A stretch of DNA of 64,000 bases from Pseudomonas sp. PDM04 (GTDB taxonomy: Bacteria; Pseudomonadota; Gammaproteobacteria; Pseudomonadales; Pseudomonadaceae), in the NCBI RefSeq assembly GCF_014851765.1, contig NZ_JACVAI010000002.1, positions 806,001-870,000 on the forward strand, written 5' to 3'. How positions within the stretch are numbered: position 1 is the stretch's first letter; each line of letters opens with the position of its first letter. Position numbers and translations under genes: made by a program. The notes beneath the pieces are model-generated. The model was not told the DNA's origin and did no database searches. It worked only from the letters and a program-made list of their open reading frames with translations. Below, piece after piece: positions 17,029 through 26,780 of the stretch.

Positions 17029-17961
17029 TCAACCGCGTTTGGCATACAACCGGGGCTCGCCCGGCGGGCGGCTCTTGAAGCGACGATGGGCCCAGAGGTA
17101 TTGCTCCGGGCACTCGCGCAACACACCCTCGATCCACTGGTTGATTCGCAGGCAGTCTTCTTCCTCGGTTTCACCGGGAAACCCTTCGAGCGGCGCATGG
17201 ATCACCAGCCGATAGCCGCTGCCGTCTGCCAGGCGCTCCTGGGTGAACGGCACCACCAGCGCCTTGCCCAGCCGCGCAAACTTGCTGGTGGCGGTAACGG
17301 TTGCCGCCTGAATGCCGAACAGCGGCACGAAGATGCTTTGCTTGGCGCCGTAATCCTGATCCGGTGCGTACCAGATCGCCCGACCGGCACGCAGCAGCTT
17401 GAGCATGCCGCGCACGTCCTCGCGCTCCACGGCCAGCGAGTCGAGGTTGTGGCGTTCGCGACCGTTGCGCTGGATGTAGTCGAACAGCGGGTTCTTGTGC
17501 TCGCGGTACATGCCGTCGATGGTGTGCTGTTGCCCCAACAGCGCCGCGCCGATTTCCAGCGTGGTGAAATGCACGGCCATGAGGATCACGCCCTTGCCTT
17601 CGCGCTGGGCTTTCTGCAGGTGCTCCAGGCCTTCGACATGGGCCAGTTTCGCCAGGCGTTCGCGCGACCACCACCAGCTCATGGCCATTTCAAAGAAGGC
17701 GATGCCCGTGGACGCGAAGTTTTCCTTGAGCAGGCGCTTACGCTCGGCGGCGGACTTTTCCGGGAAACACAGCTCGAGATTGCGCCGGGCGATGCTGCGC
17801 CGGTCGCCCGCCAGACGGTACATCAGGGCCCCGAGGGCGCGACCGATGAACAGCAACGCCGGGTACGGCAATTGAACGATCAGCCACAACAGCCCCAGCC
17901 CACACCACAACGGCCAGAAACGCGGCATCAGAAATGTTTTATTGAAACTCGGGCGATCCAT
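17029..17961 (-). CDS. lipid A biosynthesis lauroyl acyltransferase (LpxL/HtrB family)
   Basis: The 310-residue inner membrane enzyme transfers a secondary acyl chain to lipid A. It has one N-terminal membrane helix (FWPLWCGLGLLWLIVQL), a conserved RRNLELCFPEKS segment and the HX4E catalytic motif in VHFTTLE. IWYAPDQDYG and an FVPLFG motif follow in the usual order. The ATG at 17961 has GGAA 7 bases upstream. It is divergent from minC, the same neighbourhood as htrB in P. aeruginosa (from memory). LpxL or LpxM paralogues cannot be told apart here. Confidence 0.9.
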   Translation of the reverse strand: MDRPSFNKTFLMPRFWPLWCGLGLLWLIVQLPYPALLFIGRALGALMYRLAGDRRSIARRNLELCFPEKSAAERKRLLKENFASTGIAFFEMAMSWWWSRERLAKLAHVEGLEHLQKAQREGKGVILMAVHFTTLEIGAALLGQQHTIDGMYREHKNPLFDYIQRNGRERHNLDSLAVEREDVRGMLKLLRAGRAIWYAPDQDYGAKQSIFVPLFGIQAATVTATSKFARLGKALVVPFTQERLADGSGYRLVIHAPLEGFPGETEEEDCLRINQWIEGVLRECPEQYLWAHRRFKSRPPGEPRLYAKRG

Positions 17962-18079
17962 TGAATGTTCCGCAAAGACAGTGGCCGCGCATTCTACATC
18001 GTTCGACCCGGCTTGCGGCTGGCGAGCGTTCTCGTTATAAGTCTGGGCACTTTTAGTGACAAGCCGTTGTATGCCGACC

Positions 18080-18817
18080 ATGAGCCAAACCGAATCGCAA
18101 GACCAGGATCCCGTGTTCCAGTTGAAGGGCAGCATGCTCGCCATCACCGTGCTGGAGCTGGCCCGCAACGACCTCGACAGCCTCGATCGGCAACTGGCCG
18201 CCAAAGTCGCCCAGGCGCCTGGTTTCTTCAGCAACGCGCCGCTGGTCCTGGCGCTGGACAAGCTCCCGGCCAGCGAAGGGACCGTCGACCTGCCAGGCCT
18301 GATGCGCATCTGCCGCCAGCACGGCCTGCGCACCCTGGCCATCCGTGCCAGCCGCATCGAGGACATTGCCGCGGCGATCGCGGTCGACTTGCCGGTGCTG
18401 CCACCCTCCGGTGCCCGTGAGCGTGCGCTGGAGCCGCTGGAAGTTGCCGTCGCGAAGAAACCGGAAAAACCGCCGGAACCGACGATCAAGCCGACCCGGA
18501 TCATCACTTCGCCCGTACGCGGCGGCCAACAGGTGTACGCCCAGGGCAGCGACCTGGTGGTGATCTCCTCGGTCAGCCCGGGGGCGGAACTTCTCGCCGA
18601 TGGCAACATCCATGTATACGGCGCGATGCGTGGACGCGTACTGGCCGGCGTCAAGGGCGATACGAAAGCCAGGATTTTCTGTCAGCAGATGACCGCTGAA
18701 CTGGTGTCTATCGCCGGCCACTACAAGGTGTCAGAAGACTTGCGCCGCGACCCGTTATGGGGTGCCGGCGTTCAGGTCAGCCTGTCGGGCGACGTGTTGA
18801 ACATCATTCGGCTTTAA
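18080..18817 (+). CDS. minC: septum site-determining protein MinC
   Basis: MinC (245 residues from this start) inhibits FtsZ assembly away from midcell when recruited to the membrane by MinD. The N-terminal FtsZ-binding domain ([15 protein letters not shown] at ~11-25) and the C-terminal beta-helix domain (from [28 protein letters not shown]; ending DVLNIIRL) are both complete and joined by a Pro/Lys/Glu linker. Codons at 18071 and 18080 are both ATG; 18080 gives the usual MSQTES beginning. The 203-base gap to minD contains no gene. Confidence 0.95.
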   Translation: MSQTESQDQDPVFQLKGSMLAITVLELARNDLDSLDRQLAAKVAQAPGFFSNAPLVLALDKLPASEGTVDLPGLMRICRQHGLRTLAIRASRIEDIAAAIAVDLPVLPPSGARERALEPLEVAVAKKPEKPPEPTIKPTRIITSPVRGGQQVYAQGSDLVVISSVSPGAELLADGNIHVYGAMRGRVLAGVKGDTKARIFCQQMTAELVSIAGHYKVSEDLRRDPLWGAGVQVSLSGDVLNIIRL

Positions 18818-19020
18818 CGGATACTGCCGCATTTTCCAAGCATCTCTAAAACGTAGCGAAAACGGCTCAAACGAAGTAGGAAAATGGTCAAAAGCGGTGT
18901 TTACCAGAGGTAGGCGCGGTTCAGGACCGGATTCCAGCCAAGGCTGTCCGACTGTAGTCGTTTTTTTCAAGAGATGTTTTTCAGGGACCAGAAGTCCTTT
19001 TTCCTTAGGGGTGAAACACC

Positions 19021-19833
19021 TTGGCCAAGATTCTAGTGGTTACATCCGGCAAGGGTGGTGTGGGTAAGACCACCACCAGTGCTGCTATCGGTACCGGCCT
19101 CGCTCTGCGCGGGCACAAGACAGTGATCGTCGACTTCGACGTGGGTTTGCGTAACCTCGACCTGATCATGGGTTGCGAGCGTCGCGTGGTGTATGACTTC
19201 GTCAACGTGGTCAACGGCGAAGCCAACCTGCAACAAGCCCTGATCAAAGACAAGCGCCTGGAAAACCTCTACGTACTGGCCGCCAGTCAGACCCGCGACA
19301 AAGACGCGCTGACCCTCGAAGGCGTGGAAAAAGTCCTGATGGAGCTCAAGGAACAATTTGACTTCGTGGTCTGCGACTCCCCGGCCGGCATCGAGAAAGG
19401 TGCGCACCTGGCCATGTACTTCGCCGATGAAGCGATTGTCGTGACCAACCCGGAAGTCTCCTCCGTACGTGACTCGGACCGCATGCTCGGCCTGCTGGCC
19501 AGCAAATCGCGTCGCGCTGAAAAAGGCGAAGACCCGATCAAGGAGCACCTGCTGCTGACCCGCTACAACCCGCAACGCGTCCATGACGGCGAGATGCTGG
19601 GTGTCGAAGACGTCAAGGAAATCCTTGCCGTGACCCTGCTGGGCGTGATTCCCGAGTCCCAGGCGGTGCTCAAGGCATCCAACTCCGGCGTTCCGGTGAT
19701 CCTCGACGATCAGAGCGACGCCGGTCAGGCGTACAGCGATGCGGTCGAACGCCTGCTGGGCAAAACCGTGGAGCATCGGTTTCTCGATGTGACGAAGAAA
19801 GGATTCTTTGAGCGTCTGTTTGGAGGCCGGTAA
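19021..19833 (+). CDS. minD: septum site-determining ATPase MinD
   Basis: The 270-residue membrane-cycling ATPase positions MinC at the cell poles. It has the deviant Walker A KGGVGKT near residues 11-17, the [14 protein letters not shown] switch region, CDSPAGIE, and a C-terminal amphipathic helix ([12 protein letters not shown]) for membrane binding. The start is TTG at 19021, with AGGGGTG 8 bases upstream. The stop codon overlaps the minE start by one base (TAATG). Confidence 0.98.
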   Translation: MAKILVVTSGKGGVGKTTTSAAIGTGLALRGHKTVIVDFDVGLRNLDLIMGCERRVVYDFVNVVNGEANLQQALIKDKRLENLYVLAASQTRDKDALTLEGVEKVLMELKEQFDFVVCDSPAGIEKGAHLAMYFADEAIVVTNPEVSSVRDSDRMLGLLASKSRRAEKGEDPIKEHLLLTRYNPQRVHDGEMLGVEDVKEILAVTLLGVIPESQAVLKASNSGVPVILDDQSDAGQAYSDAVERLLGKTVEHRFLDVTKKGFFERLFGGR

Positions 19834-20087
19834 TGAATATTTTTGACTTCTTTCGTGCTAACAAGAAGCCCAGTACCGCCTCGGTAGCGAAAGAGCGTCT
19901 ACAGATCATCGTGGCGCACGAACGCGGCCAACGCAGTACACCGGACTACCTGCCCGCCTTGCAGAAGGAATTGGTCGAGGTGATCCGCAAGTACGTCAAT
20001 ATCGGGTCCGATGACGTGCACGTCGCCCTGGAAAACCAGGGTAGCTGCTCGATTCTGGAACTCAATATCACCCTGCCAGATCGCTGA
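19833..20087 (+). CDS. minE: cell division topological specificity factor MinE
   Basis: MinE (84 residues) stimulates MinD ATPase and drives pole-to-pole oscillation. The sequence begins [20 protein letters not shown] (membrane-targeting and anti-MinCD helix) and continues [13 protein letters not shown], followed by the dimerising domain. It overlaps minD by one base, so the two are translationally coupled. Confidence 0.98.
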   Translation: MNIFDFFRANKKPSTASVAKERLQIIVAHERGQRSTPDYLPALQKELVEVIRKYVNIGSDDVHVALENQGSCSILELNITLPDR

Positions 20088-20105
20088 GTCGATCCGGCTG
20101 GAGCC

Positions 20106-20158
20106 ACGGCGGCTCAGGTTTTTCGCCCCTGCACGGGGTGAAAGGCCTGAGCCGCCGT
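20106..20158 (+). terminator. long stem-loop after minE
   Basis: ACGGCGGCTCAGG (20106-20118) pairs perfectly with 20146-20158, and an inner CCCC/GGGG hairpin sits in the loop. There is no T run after the stem, so it may be a terminator helped by Rho or an RNA-stability element between minE and rluA. Confidence 0.5.
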
Positions 20159-20183
20159 TGGCGTTTGTTACGAGACTGTTTCA

Positions 20184-20819
20184 ATGCCGCTGTCCAACAT
20201 CCGCATCATCCATCAGGACGCCGCCGTATTGGTGGTGGACAAACCGACCCTGTTGCTTTCCGTACCCGGCCGGGCTGATGACAACAAGGACTGCCTGATC
20301 ACCCGCCTGCAGGAAAACGGCTACCCCGAAGCCCGTATCGTCCATCGCCTGGATTGGGAAACCTCCGGCATCATTCTGCTCGCCCGTGACCCTGACACCC
20401 ATCGCGAACTGTCACGCCAGTTTCACGATCGCGAAACCGAGAAAGCCTACACTGCGCTCTGCTGGGGCCAGCCGGCACTGGACAGCGGCAGCATCGACCT
20501 GCCCTTGCGCTACGACCCACCGACCAAGCCGCGCCACGTGGTGGACCACGAGTTCGGCAAAAACGCCCTGACGTTCTGGCGCGTACTCGAACGCTGCGGT
20601 GACTGGTGCCGGGTGGAGCTGACGCCCATCACCGGCCGCTCCCACCAATTGCGCGTGCACATGCTCTCCATCGGCCACCCGCTGCTGGGCGACGGTCTGT
20701 ACGCCCATGCGCAGGCGCTGGCAGCCTGGCCACGGCTGTGCCTGCATGCGAGCATGCTCAGCTTCACCCATCCACAGACCGGCGAGCGCCTGCGTTTCGA
20801 GTGTCCGGCACCGTTTTAG
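20184..20819 (+). CDS. rluA: RluA-family pseudouridine synthase
   Basis: The 211-residue enzyme makes pseudouridine in 23S rRNA and some tRNAs. The catalytic motif HRLDWETSG has its Asp at residue 57. The family's KPTLLLSVPGR start and the C-terminal LTPITGRSHQLRVHM motif are present. Length is near that of E. coli RluA, and the lack of an S4 domain agrees. The order minE-rluA-apeB is the one known from P. aeruginosa. Confidence 0.93.
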   Translation: MPLSNIRIIHQDAAVLVVDKPTLLLSVPGRADDNKDCLITRLQENGYPEARIVHRLDWETSGIILLARDPDTHRELSRQFHDRETEKAYTALCWGQPALDSGSIDLPLRYDPPTKPRHVVDHEFGKNALTFWRVLERCGDWCRVELTPITGRSHQLRVHMLSIGHPLLGDGLYAHAQALAAWPRLCLHASMLSFTHPQTGERLRFECPAPF

Positions 20820-20933
20820 GCACAACCTCGATGGGCCATTGTTCGCTTGAGTGGATGGCAGCGGCGACGAACACAGCCTCGAACGAACACTCGGACATTG
20901 CGGCTTGCCTGAAAAATCGGATCTCAACCGGAG

Positions 20934-20972
20934 CCTGAGGCTTTGGGCGAACGTCGCGCCCAAAGCCTCAGG
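20934..20972. other. perfect 16-base inverted repeat before apeB
   Basis: CCTGAGGCTTTGGGCG (20934-20949) is the exact reverse complement of 20957-20972, with a 7-base loop. No T run follows, and it ends 41 bases before the apeB start. It could end rluA transcripts or fold in the apeB leader. Confidence 0.6.
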
Positions 20973-21013
20973 CCAATACGTTAAACTGGCGCCATTGCTG
21001 TCTGGAGCTATTT

Positions 21014-22303
21014 ATGCGCGAAGAGTTGAACCAAGGCCTGATCGATTTCCTCAAGGCCTCCCCCACCCCGTTCCATGCCACTGCCAGCCTTGTTCAACGT
21101 TTGGAAGCGGCGGGCTATCAACGCCTCGATGAACGCGAGCCCTGGAACACCGAAGCCAACGGCCGCTACTACGTCACCCGCAATGACTCTTCGATCGTCG
21201 CCATCAAGATGGGCCGTCATTCGGCGCTGCACGGCGGCATTCGCATGGTCGGTGCCCATACCGACAGCCCCTGCCTGCGGGTCAAGCCCCAACCGGAACT
21301 GCAACGCCAGGGGTTCTGGCAACTGGGCGTCGAAGTCTACGGCGGCGCGCTGCTCGCGCCCTGGTTCGACCGCGACCTGTCCCTGGCCGGCCGCGTGACC
21401 TTCCGCCGCGATGGCAAGGTCGAAAGCCAACTGATCGACTTCAAGGCGCCGATCGCGATCATTCCGAACCTGGCCATTCACCTCAACCGTGAAGCCAACA
21501 TGGGCTGGGCCATCAACGCCCAGACCGAGCTACCGCCGGTCCTTGCGCAATTTGCCGGTGACGAGCGCGTGGACTTCCGTGCCGTCCTCACCAACCAGCT
21601 GGCACTGGAACACGGCCTGAACGCCGACGTGGTACTCGACTACGAGCTGAGCTTCTACGACACCCAAAGCGCTGCGGTCATCGGCCTGCATGGCGACTTC
21701 ATCGCCGGCGCGCGCCTGGACAACCTGCTGTCGTGCTACGCCGGCCTGCAGGCCCTGCTGACGGCCGACACCGATGAAACCTGTGTGCTGGTGTGCAACG
21801 ACCACGAGGAGGTCGGCTCGTGCTCCGCCTGCGGCGCTGACGGCCCGATGCTCGAGCAGACCCTGCGCCGGCTGCTGCCCGATGGTGACGAGTTCGTACG
21901 CACCATTCAGAAGTCGCTGCTGGTTTCGGCCGACAACGCCCACGGCGTCCACCCCAACTACGCCGACAAGCACGACGCCAACCACGGCCCGAAACTCAAC
22001 GCCGGCCCAGTGATCAAGGTCAACAGCAACCAGCGCTACGCCACCAACAGCGAAACCGCCGGTTTCTTCCGCCACCTGTGCATGGCCGAAGAAGTGCCGG
22101 TGCAAAGCTTCGTGGTCCGCAGCGACATGGGCTGCGGCTCGACCATCGGCCCGATCACCGCCAGCCACCTGGGTGTGCGCACCGTGGACATCGGCCTGCC
22201 GACGTTCGCCATGCACTCGATCCGCGAACTGTGCGGCAGCCACGACCTGGCGCACCTGGTCAAGGTACTGAGCGCGTTCTACGCCAGCCGGGAATTGCCG
22301 TAA
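21014..22303 (+). CDS. apeB: M18-family aminopeptidase
   Basis: The 429-residue zinc aminopeptidase of the aspartyl-aminopeptidase (M18) family removes N-terminal residues from peptides in the cytoplasm. Metal and catalytic motifs are in order: [36 protein letters not shown] and a C-terminal [18 protein letters not shown]. Length and motifs are normal. It follows rluA as in P. aeruginosa. Confidence 0.95.
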   Translation: MREELNQGLIDFLKASPTPFHATASLVQRLEAAGYQRLDEREPWNTEANGRYYVTRNDSSIVAIKMGRHSALHGGIRMVGAHTDSPCLRVKPQPELQRQGFWQLGVEVYGGALLAPWFDRDLSLAGRVTFRRDGKVESQLIDFKAPIAIIPNLAIHLNREANMGWAINAQTELPPVLAQFAGDERVDFRAVLTNQLALEHGLNADVVLDYELSFYDTQSAAVIGLHGDFIAGARLDNLLSCYAGLQALLTADTDETCVLVCNDHEEVGSCSACGADGPMLEQTLRRLLPDGDEFVRTIQKSLLVSADNAHGVHPNYADKHDANHGPKLNAGPVIKVNSNQRYATNSETAGFFRHLCMAEEVPVQSFVVRSDMGCGSTIGPITASHLGVRTVDIGLPTFAMHSIRELCGSHDLAHLVKVLSAFYASRELP

Positions 22304-22347
22304 CCCTGAACAGCATGCCCACTCCCACAGTGAACACCCCAAAAGCC

Positions 22348-22369
22348 TGTGGGAGCGGGCTCGCCCGCC
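22348..22369. repeat. single REP element
   Basis: TGTGGGAGCGGGCTCGCCCG plus two bases is a REP arm after apeB. It runs directly into the 13-base tandem array. Confidence 0.7.
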
Positions 22370-22445
22370 AAGGCGGCACGCAAGGGCGGCAGGCCAAGGC
22401 GGCACGCAAGGGTGGCACGCCAAGGCGGCACGCCAAGGCGGCAGA
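22368..22445. repeat. six tandem copies of a 13-base unit
   Basis: The unit CCAAGGCGGCACG is repeated head to tail six times without gaps. Units 1, 3 and 5 are identical; units 2, 4 and 6 differ at one to three positions. The array begins at the edge of a REP element and looks like slippage from it. Confidence 0.9.
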
Positions 22446-22556
22446 CAGGACAACACAAATTTTATCTGCTCACCGATTCATTTCTGATACACATCACTTC
22501 CTGCCACGCAAAAGCCACCTAAACTTCAGATACCCCTTTCGACAAGGCCGTCGCAC

Positions 22557-22733
22557 ATGATCTCGATGTCTTCATTCCACGCCATGCTGATCCCGATTCT
22601 CGCCGGGATGATCCTGCTGGCGATTGGCTTCAACTTCCGCGACAAGAATGCCGGCGTACTGGCGATGTGGATCGGGATGCTGACCATCCTCGCCACCGTG
22701 GTCTTCAAGATCCTGGCCAAACTCAACGAATAA
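22557..22733 (+). CDS. 58-residue two-helix membrane protein
   Basis: This small gene codes for a 58-residue protein with two hydrophobic segments, AMLIPILAGMILLAIGF and GVLAMWIGMLTILATVVF. They are joined by a short charged turn (NFRDKNAG), and the protein ends KILAKLNE. Coding is supported by codon use typical of the neighbours (strong G/C third positions) and by the coherent helical hairpin. The ribosome binding site is weak. It lies 79 bases before the mechanosensitive channel gene on the same strand, perhaps in its leader. Function is unknown. Confidence 0.75.
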   Translation: MISMSSFHAMLIPILAGMILLAIGFNFRDKNAGVLAMWIGMLTILATVVFKILAKLNE

Positions 22734-22812
22734 AATCCTCGCCCCCGACTCGCATTGACTTTGGCGGGCTCGTACACTCGGTCAATCTGCTTCTTTCAAG
22801 GTTGACCGCCTA

Positions 22813-24969
22813 GTGTTCGCTCGTTTATCTGCCCTGCCCTGCCTATTCTTCATCTGCCTCCTGGCGTTGCTGCCGATCCAGCCTGCCCAGGCCGTCGGCC
22901 TGCCCAGCCTGCTCGGCAGCTCGTCCAGCCCCCAGCCCGAGGCGCAGGAACCGCTTGGCCAATCCCTGGACGAAGTCATCAAATCGCTGGAAAACGATCA
23001 GCAGCGCAGCAAGCTGCTGGCCGACCTGAAGAAACTGCGCGACGCCACCAAAAAAGCCCAGCCCGCCGCCGAAGAAGGCGTACTCAGCCTGATCGGCGGC
23101 ACGCTGAATCGTTTCGAACAACAGTTCTCCGGTACCGACAGTCCGGTCACTCGCTGGACCCGGGAGTTCTCCCTGGCCCAGGACGAACTGGAGGCCCTGA
23201 TCCTGCCGGCCAATGAATGGCTGCCGATCATCTTCGGCTTCGCTGTCGTCCTGGCGCTCTGGAGCCTGCTGGCCGCGGCGCTGATCTGGCTCAGCCATCG
23301 GGTGCGGATGCGCTTCGGCCTGACCGAGGAACTGCCGCAACATCCCAGGGCCCTCGACATGCTGCGCTTTGCCTTGCGCAAACTCGGGCCCTGGCTGATT
23401 GCCCTGGTGATCACCGTGTACATGAGTTACGCCCTGCCCTCTTCACTGGGTAAAAGCCTGGCCATGGTCCTGGCCTACGCACTGGTGGTCGGCACCTGCT
23501 TCTCGGCGATCTGCGTCATTGCCTTCTCCCTGCTGGACGGCCCCCATCGCCACCGCGCCCTGTACATCCTGCGGCACCAGGCTTTTCGCCCGCTGTGGCT
23601 GATCGGCAGCTTCGCCGCGTTCGGCGAAGCCCTGAACGATCCGCAACTGGTCAGCAGTCTCGGCAGCCATCTGGCGCACACCGCCGCCACGTTCGCCAAC
23701 GTAATGGCCGCGCTGTCCACCGGATTGTTCATCCTGCGTTTTCGCCGCCCCATCGCCCACCTGATCCGCAACCAGCCTCTGTCCCGACGCCTGACCCGGC
23801 GCGCACTCAGTGACACCATCGATATCCTCGGGACTTTCTGGTACGTACCGGCCCTGGTGCTGGTGGCGATCTCGCTATTCGCCACTTTCCTCTCGGCCGG
23901 CGATACCAGCACGGCGCTGCGCCAGTCACTGATCTGCACCGTGCTGCTGGTGTTGTGCATGGTCATCAACGGGCTGGTGCGCCGCCACGCACAGAAACCG
24001 CAACGCGGACTCAAGCGCCATGCGCTGTATTCCGAACGCCTGAAAAGCTTCTTCTACACCCTTGCCCATCTGCTGGTGTGGCTGGCGTTCATCGAACTCG
24101 GCCTGCGAGTCTGGGGCATGTCGCTGATTGCGTTTACCGAAGGCGACGGCCATGAAGTCAGCGCCAAACTGTTCGGCCTCGGTGGCACGCTGCTGTTTGC
24201 CTGGCTGATCTGGATTCTCAGCGACACGGCGGTGCACCACGCGCTCACCCGTTCGCGCAAAGGCCTGGCCAATGCGCGCGCGCAGACGATGATGCCGCTG
24301 ATTCGTAACGTGCTGTTCGTGGCGATTTTCATCGTGGCGCTGATTGTCGCCCTGGCGAACATGGGCATGAACGTCACGCCGCTGCTGGCAGGCGCCGGCG
24401 TGATCGGCCTGGCCATCGGCTTCGGTGCGCAGTCGCTGGTGGCCGACCTGATCACCGGACTGTTCATCATCATCGAAGACTCCCTGGCCATCGACGACTA
24501 CGTGGATGTCGGTGGTCATCTCGGCACCGTCGAAGGCCTGACCATCCGCACCGTACGCCTGCGGGACATCGACGGCATCGTCCACACGATTCCGTTCAGC
24601 GAAATCAAGAGCATCAAGAACTACTCGCGGGAGTTCGGCTACGCGATCTTCCGCGTGGCGATCCCCGCCAACATGGACATCGACAACGCAATCAAACTGA
24701 TGCGCGACGTCGGCCAGAAGATGCGCACCGATCCGCTGCAGCGGCGCAACATCTGGTCGCCCCTGGAGATTCAGGGGGTCGAGAGTTTCGAGTCCGGCAA
24801 CGCGATCCTGCGGGCCCGCTTCAAGACCGCGCCCATCAAGCAGTGGGAGGTTTCCCGGGCCTTCAACCTGTCGCTGAAGCGGCATCTGGACGAAGCCGGG
24901 CTCGACCTGGCGATGCCGCGCATGACCGTGCAGGTGGTCACCGCCGGAGGCGGCCAGGCCACGGAGTAA
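22813..24969 (+). CDS. large MscS-type mechanosensitive channel (YbiO-like)
   Basis: The 718-residue inner membrane protein has a signal-like N-terminus (ending AQAVG). A soluble helical periplasmic part (~35-130) and some ten membrane helices follow, then the MscS core. The core shows the pore helix GAGVIGLAIGFGAQSLVADLITG, the beta domain DYVDVGGHLGTVEGLTIRTV and the cytoplasmic alpha/beta domain. It should open under membrane tension and release solutes on osmotic downshock. Length fits the E. coli YbiO group rather than MscS (about 290) or MscK. The start is GTG at 22813. Confidence 0.9.
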   Translation: MFARLSALPCLFFICLLALLPIQPAQAVGLPSLLGSSSSPQPEAQEPLGQSLDEVIKSLENDQQRSKLLADLKKLRDATKKAQPAAEEGVLSLIGGTLNRFEQQFSGTDSPVTRWTREFSLAQDELEALILPANEWLPIIFGFAVVLALWSLLAAALIWLSHRVRMRFGLTEELPQHPRALDMLRFALRKLGPWLIALVITVYMSYALPSSLGKSLAMVLAYALVVGTCFSAICVIAFSLLDGPHRHRALYILRHQAFRPLWLIGSFAAFGEALNDPQLVSSLGSHLAHTAATFANVMAALSTGLFILRFRRPIAHLIRNQPLSRRLTRRALSDTIDILGTFWYVPALVLVAISLFATFLSAGDTSTALRQSLICTVLLVLCMVINGLVRRHAQKPQRGLKRHALYSERLKSFFYTLAHLLVWLAFIELGLRVWGMSLIAFTEGDGHEVSAKLFGLGGTLLFAWLIWILSDTAVHHALTRSRKGLANARAQTMMPLIRNVLFVAIFIVALIVALANMGMNVTPLLAGAGVIGLAIGFGAQSLVADLITGLFIIIEDSLAIDDYVDVGGHLGTVEGLTIRTVRLRDIDGIVHTIPFSEIKSIKNYSREFGYAIFRVAIPANMDIDNAIKLMRDVGQKMRTDPLQRRNIWSPLEIQGVESFESGNAILRARFKTAPIKQWEVSRAFNLSLKRHLDEAGLDLAMPRMTVQVVTAGGGQATE

Positions 24970-24998
24970 ACCTGACACACTGCGGCGCAGTCGGACTC

Positions 24999-25021
24999 AT
25001 CGCGAGCAGGCTGCTCCCACA
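24999..25021. repeat. degenerate single REP element
   Basis: ATCGCGAGCAGGCTGCTCCC plus three bases is a REP arm that has lost two bases in the middle. It lies between the converging channel and helicase genes. Confidence 0.65.
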
Positions 25022-25050
25022 GGATTGGCAGCCACCCCAAAACCCAGGCA

Positions 25051-25084
25051 AAAAAAATCCCCGAACCAGTCGGGGATTTTTTTC
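25051..25084. terminator. bidirectional terminator between the channel gene and deaD
   Basis: A run of A, the stem ATCCCC/GGGGAT (arms about 25057-25062 and 25072-25077) and a run of T make a symmetrical terminator. It can serve both converging genes. Confidence 0.85.
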
Positions 25085-25106
25085 GATCAATCAGCCAACA
25101 GGCCGA

Positions 25107-26780
25107 TCAATCTTCGCGATAGCGACGCAGCTTCAACTGCTTGCCAGCCACACGAGTGTCCTTCAGTTTGGTCAGCAACTTCTCCAGACCATCTTCCGGC
25201 AGCTCGACGAGGCTGAAGCTGTCACGCACCTGGATGCGACCGATGGCTTCACGGGCCAGACCACCTTCGTTGAGGATGGCGCCCAGCAGGTTCTTGGCAG
25301 CGATGCCATCACGCGCACCCAGCGCGGTACGGCAGCGAGCACGGCCTTCACCCAGCGGCATCGGAGCACGACGCTCGCGGTCACTACGCTCCGGACGATC
25401 GCCGGAACGCTCCGGACGATCGCCACGCGGAGCGCTGTTCGGCACCAGCGGACGTTCTTTCTCGATAGCGGCCAGGTTCAGCGCTTGACCGTTGGTAGCC
25501 TTGCGCAGCAGGGCTGCGGCCAGGGCACGTGGGCTGCAACCGATGTCGGCGGTCAGGCGATCGAGCAGATCACCGTGGGTCGATTCGGCTTCAGCCACCA
25601 GCGGCGACAGGCTGTTGGTCAGTTTCTTGATGCGCGCATCCAGAACGGCTTGAGCGTCCGGCAGGCGAACTTCCGCAACCTTCTGACCGGTTACACGCTC
25701 GATCACTTGCAGCATGCGACGCTCACGCGGAGTGACCAGCAGCAGCGCACGGCCTTCGCGACCGGCACGGCCGGTACGGCCGATACGGTGAACGTAGGAT
25801 TCCGGGTCGTACGGCATGTCAACGTTGAACACGTGAGTGATGCGCGGAACGTCCAGGCCACGAGCCGCAACGTCGGTCGCCACAACGATGTCCAGACGGC
25901 CATCCTTGAGGGAGTCGATCACACGCTCACGCTGGTTCTGGGCAATGTCACCGTTCAGCGCAGCGGCTTTGTAGCCTTTGGCTTCCAGGGCGCTGGCCAG
26001 GTCCAGGGTCGCTTGCTTGGTCCGCACGAACATGATCAGCGCGTCGAAATCTTCCACTTCCAGCAAGCTGAGAACGGCAGACGTCTTCTGGTCAGCGTGA
26101 ACCAACAGGTGAGCCTGTTCGATCGCGGTAACGGTCTGGGTCTTGCTCTGGATCTTCACGTGCTTTGGATCGCGCAGGTGACGCTCGGCGATGGCACGGA
26201 TCGACTGCGGCAGGGTGGCCGAGAACAATACGGTCTGACGGGTTTCCGGCATGGCCTTGAAGATGACTTCCAGGTCGTCCATGAAGCCCAGTTTGAGCAT
26301 TTCGTCTGCTTCGTCGAGAACCAGGTGGTTCACGGTCTGCAGCACTTTTTCGTCGCGACGCAGGTGGTCGCACAGACGGCCCGGTGTGGCGACAACGATC
26401 TGTGCGCCATTACGGATTGCTTTCAGTTGTGGGCCCATCGGCGCGCCGCCGTAGACAGCCACAACAGTGACGCCCGGCATTTGCTTGGCGTAGGTTTCGA
26501 AAGCGGTTGCAACTTGTAGCGCCAACTCACGGGTTGGGGCCAGGATCAGAGCTTGCGGCTCGCGCTTGGACGGATCGATGCGGTGCAGGATAGGCAGGGC
26601 AAAGGCGGCGGTTTTACCGGTACCGGTTTGCGCCTGGCCAATCATATCGTGACCGGCGAGGATGATCGGGATCGACTGCTGCTGAATGGCCGAAGGCTCT
26701 TCATAGCCGGTAGCGACTACTGCAGCGACAATATTGGGATGAAGTTCAAGAGCGGCGAAGCCGCCGATTTCCTGGGTCAT
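25107..26780 (-). CDS. deaD: DEAD-box RNA helicase DeaD/CsdA type
   Basis: The 557-residue ATP-dependent RNA helicase acts in ribosome assembly and RNA decay, especially in the cold. Core motifs are in order: a Q motif (GYEEPSAIQQQSIP), AQTGTGKT, PTREL, DEAD, SAT, ARGLDVP and HRIGRTGR. An Arg/Glu/Asp-rich low-complexity part (~460-495) and a DbpA-type RNA-binding domain (IGRIQVRDSFSLVEL ... LKLRRYRED) follow. The start at 26780 has AGAGG upstream; an in-frame extension to 26912 is judged to be leader. Neighbour order with the crotonase gene agrees with P. aeruginosa deaD. Confidence 0.93.
   Translation of the reverse strand: MTQEIGGFAALELHPNIVAAVVATGYEEPSAIQQQSIPIILAGHDMIGQAQTGTGKTAAFALPILHRIDPSKREPQALILAPTRELALQVATAFETYAKQMPGVTVVAVYGGAPMGPQLKAIRNGAQIVVATPGRLCDHLRRDEKVLQTVNHLVLDEADEMLKLGFMDDLEVIFKAMPETRQTVLFSATLPQSIRAIAERHLRDPKHVKIQSKTQTVTAIEQAHLLVHADQKTSAVLSLLEVEDFDALIMFVRTKQATLDLASALEAKGYKAAALNGDIAQNQRERVIDSLKDGRLDIVVATDVAARGLDVPRITHVFNVDMPYDPESYVHRIGRTGRAGREGRALLLVTPRERRMLQVIERVTGQKVAEVRLPDAQAVLDARIKKLTNSLSPLVAEAESTHGDLLDRLTADIGCSPRALAAALLRKATNGQALNLAAIEKERPLVPNSAPRGDRPERSGDRPERSDRERRAPMPLGEGRARCRTALGARDGIAAKNLLGAILNEGGLAREAIGRIQVRDSFSLVELPEDGLEKLLTKLKDTRVAGKQLKLRRYRED

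Noticed and set aside
22368-22445. Possible coding repeat protein
   Set aside because: The 13-base period is not a multiple of three, no frame stays open with a start, and it adjoins a REP element.
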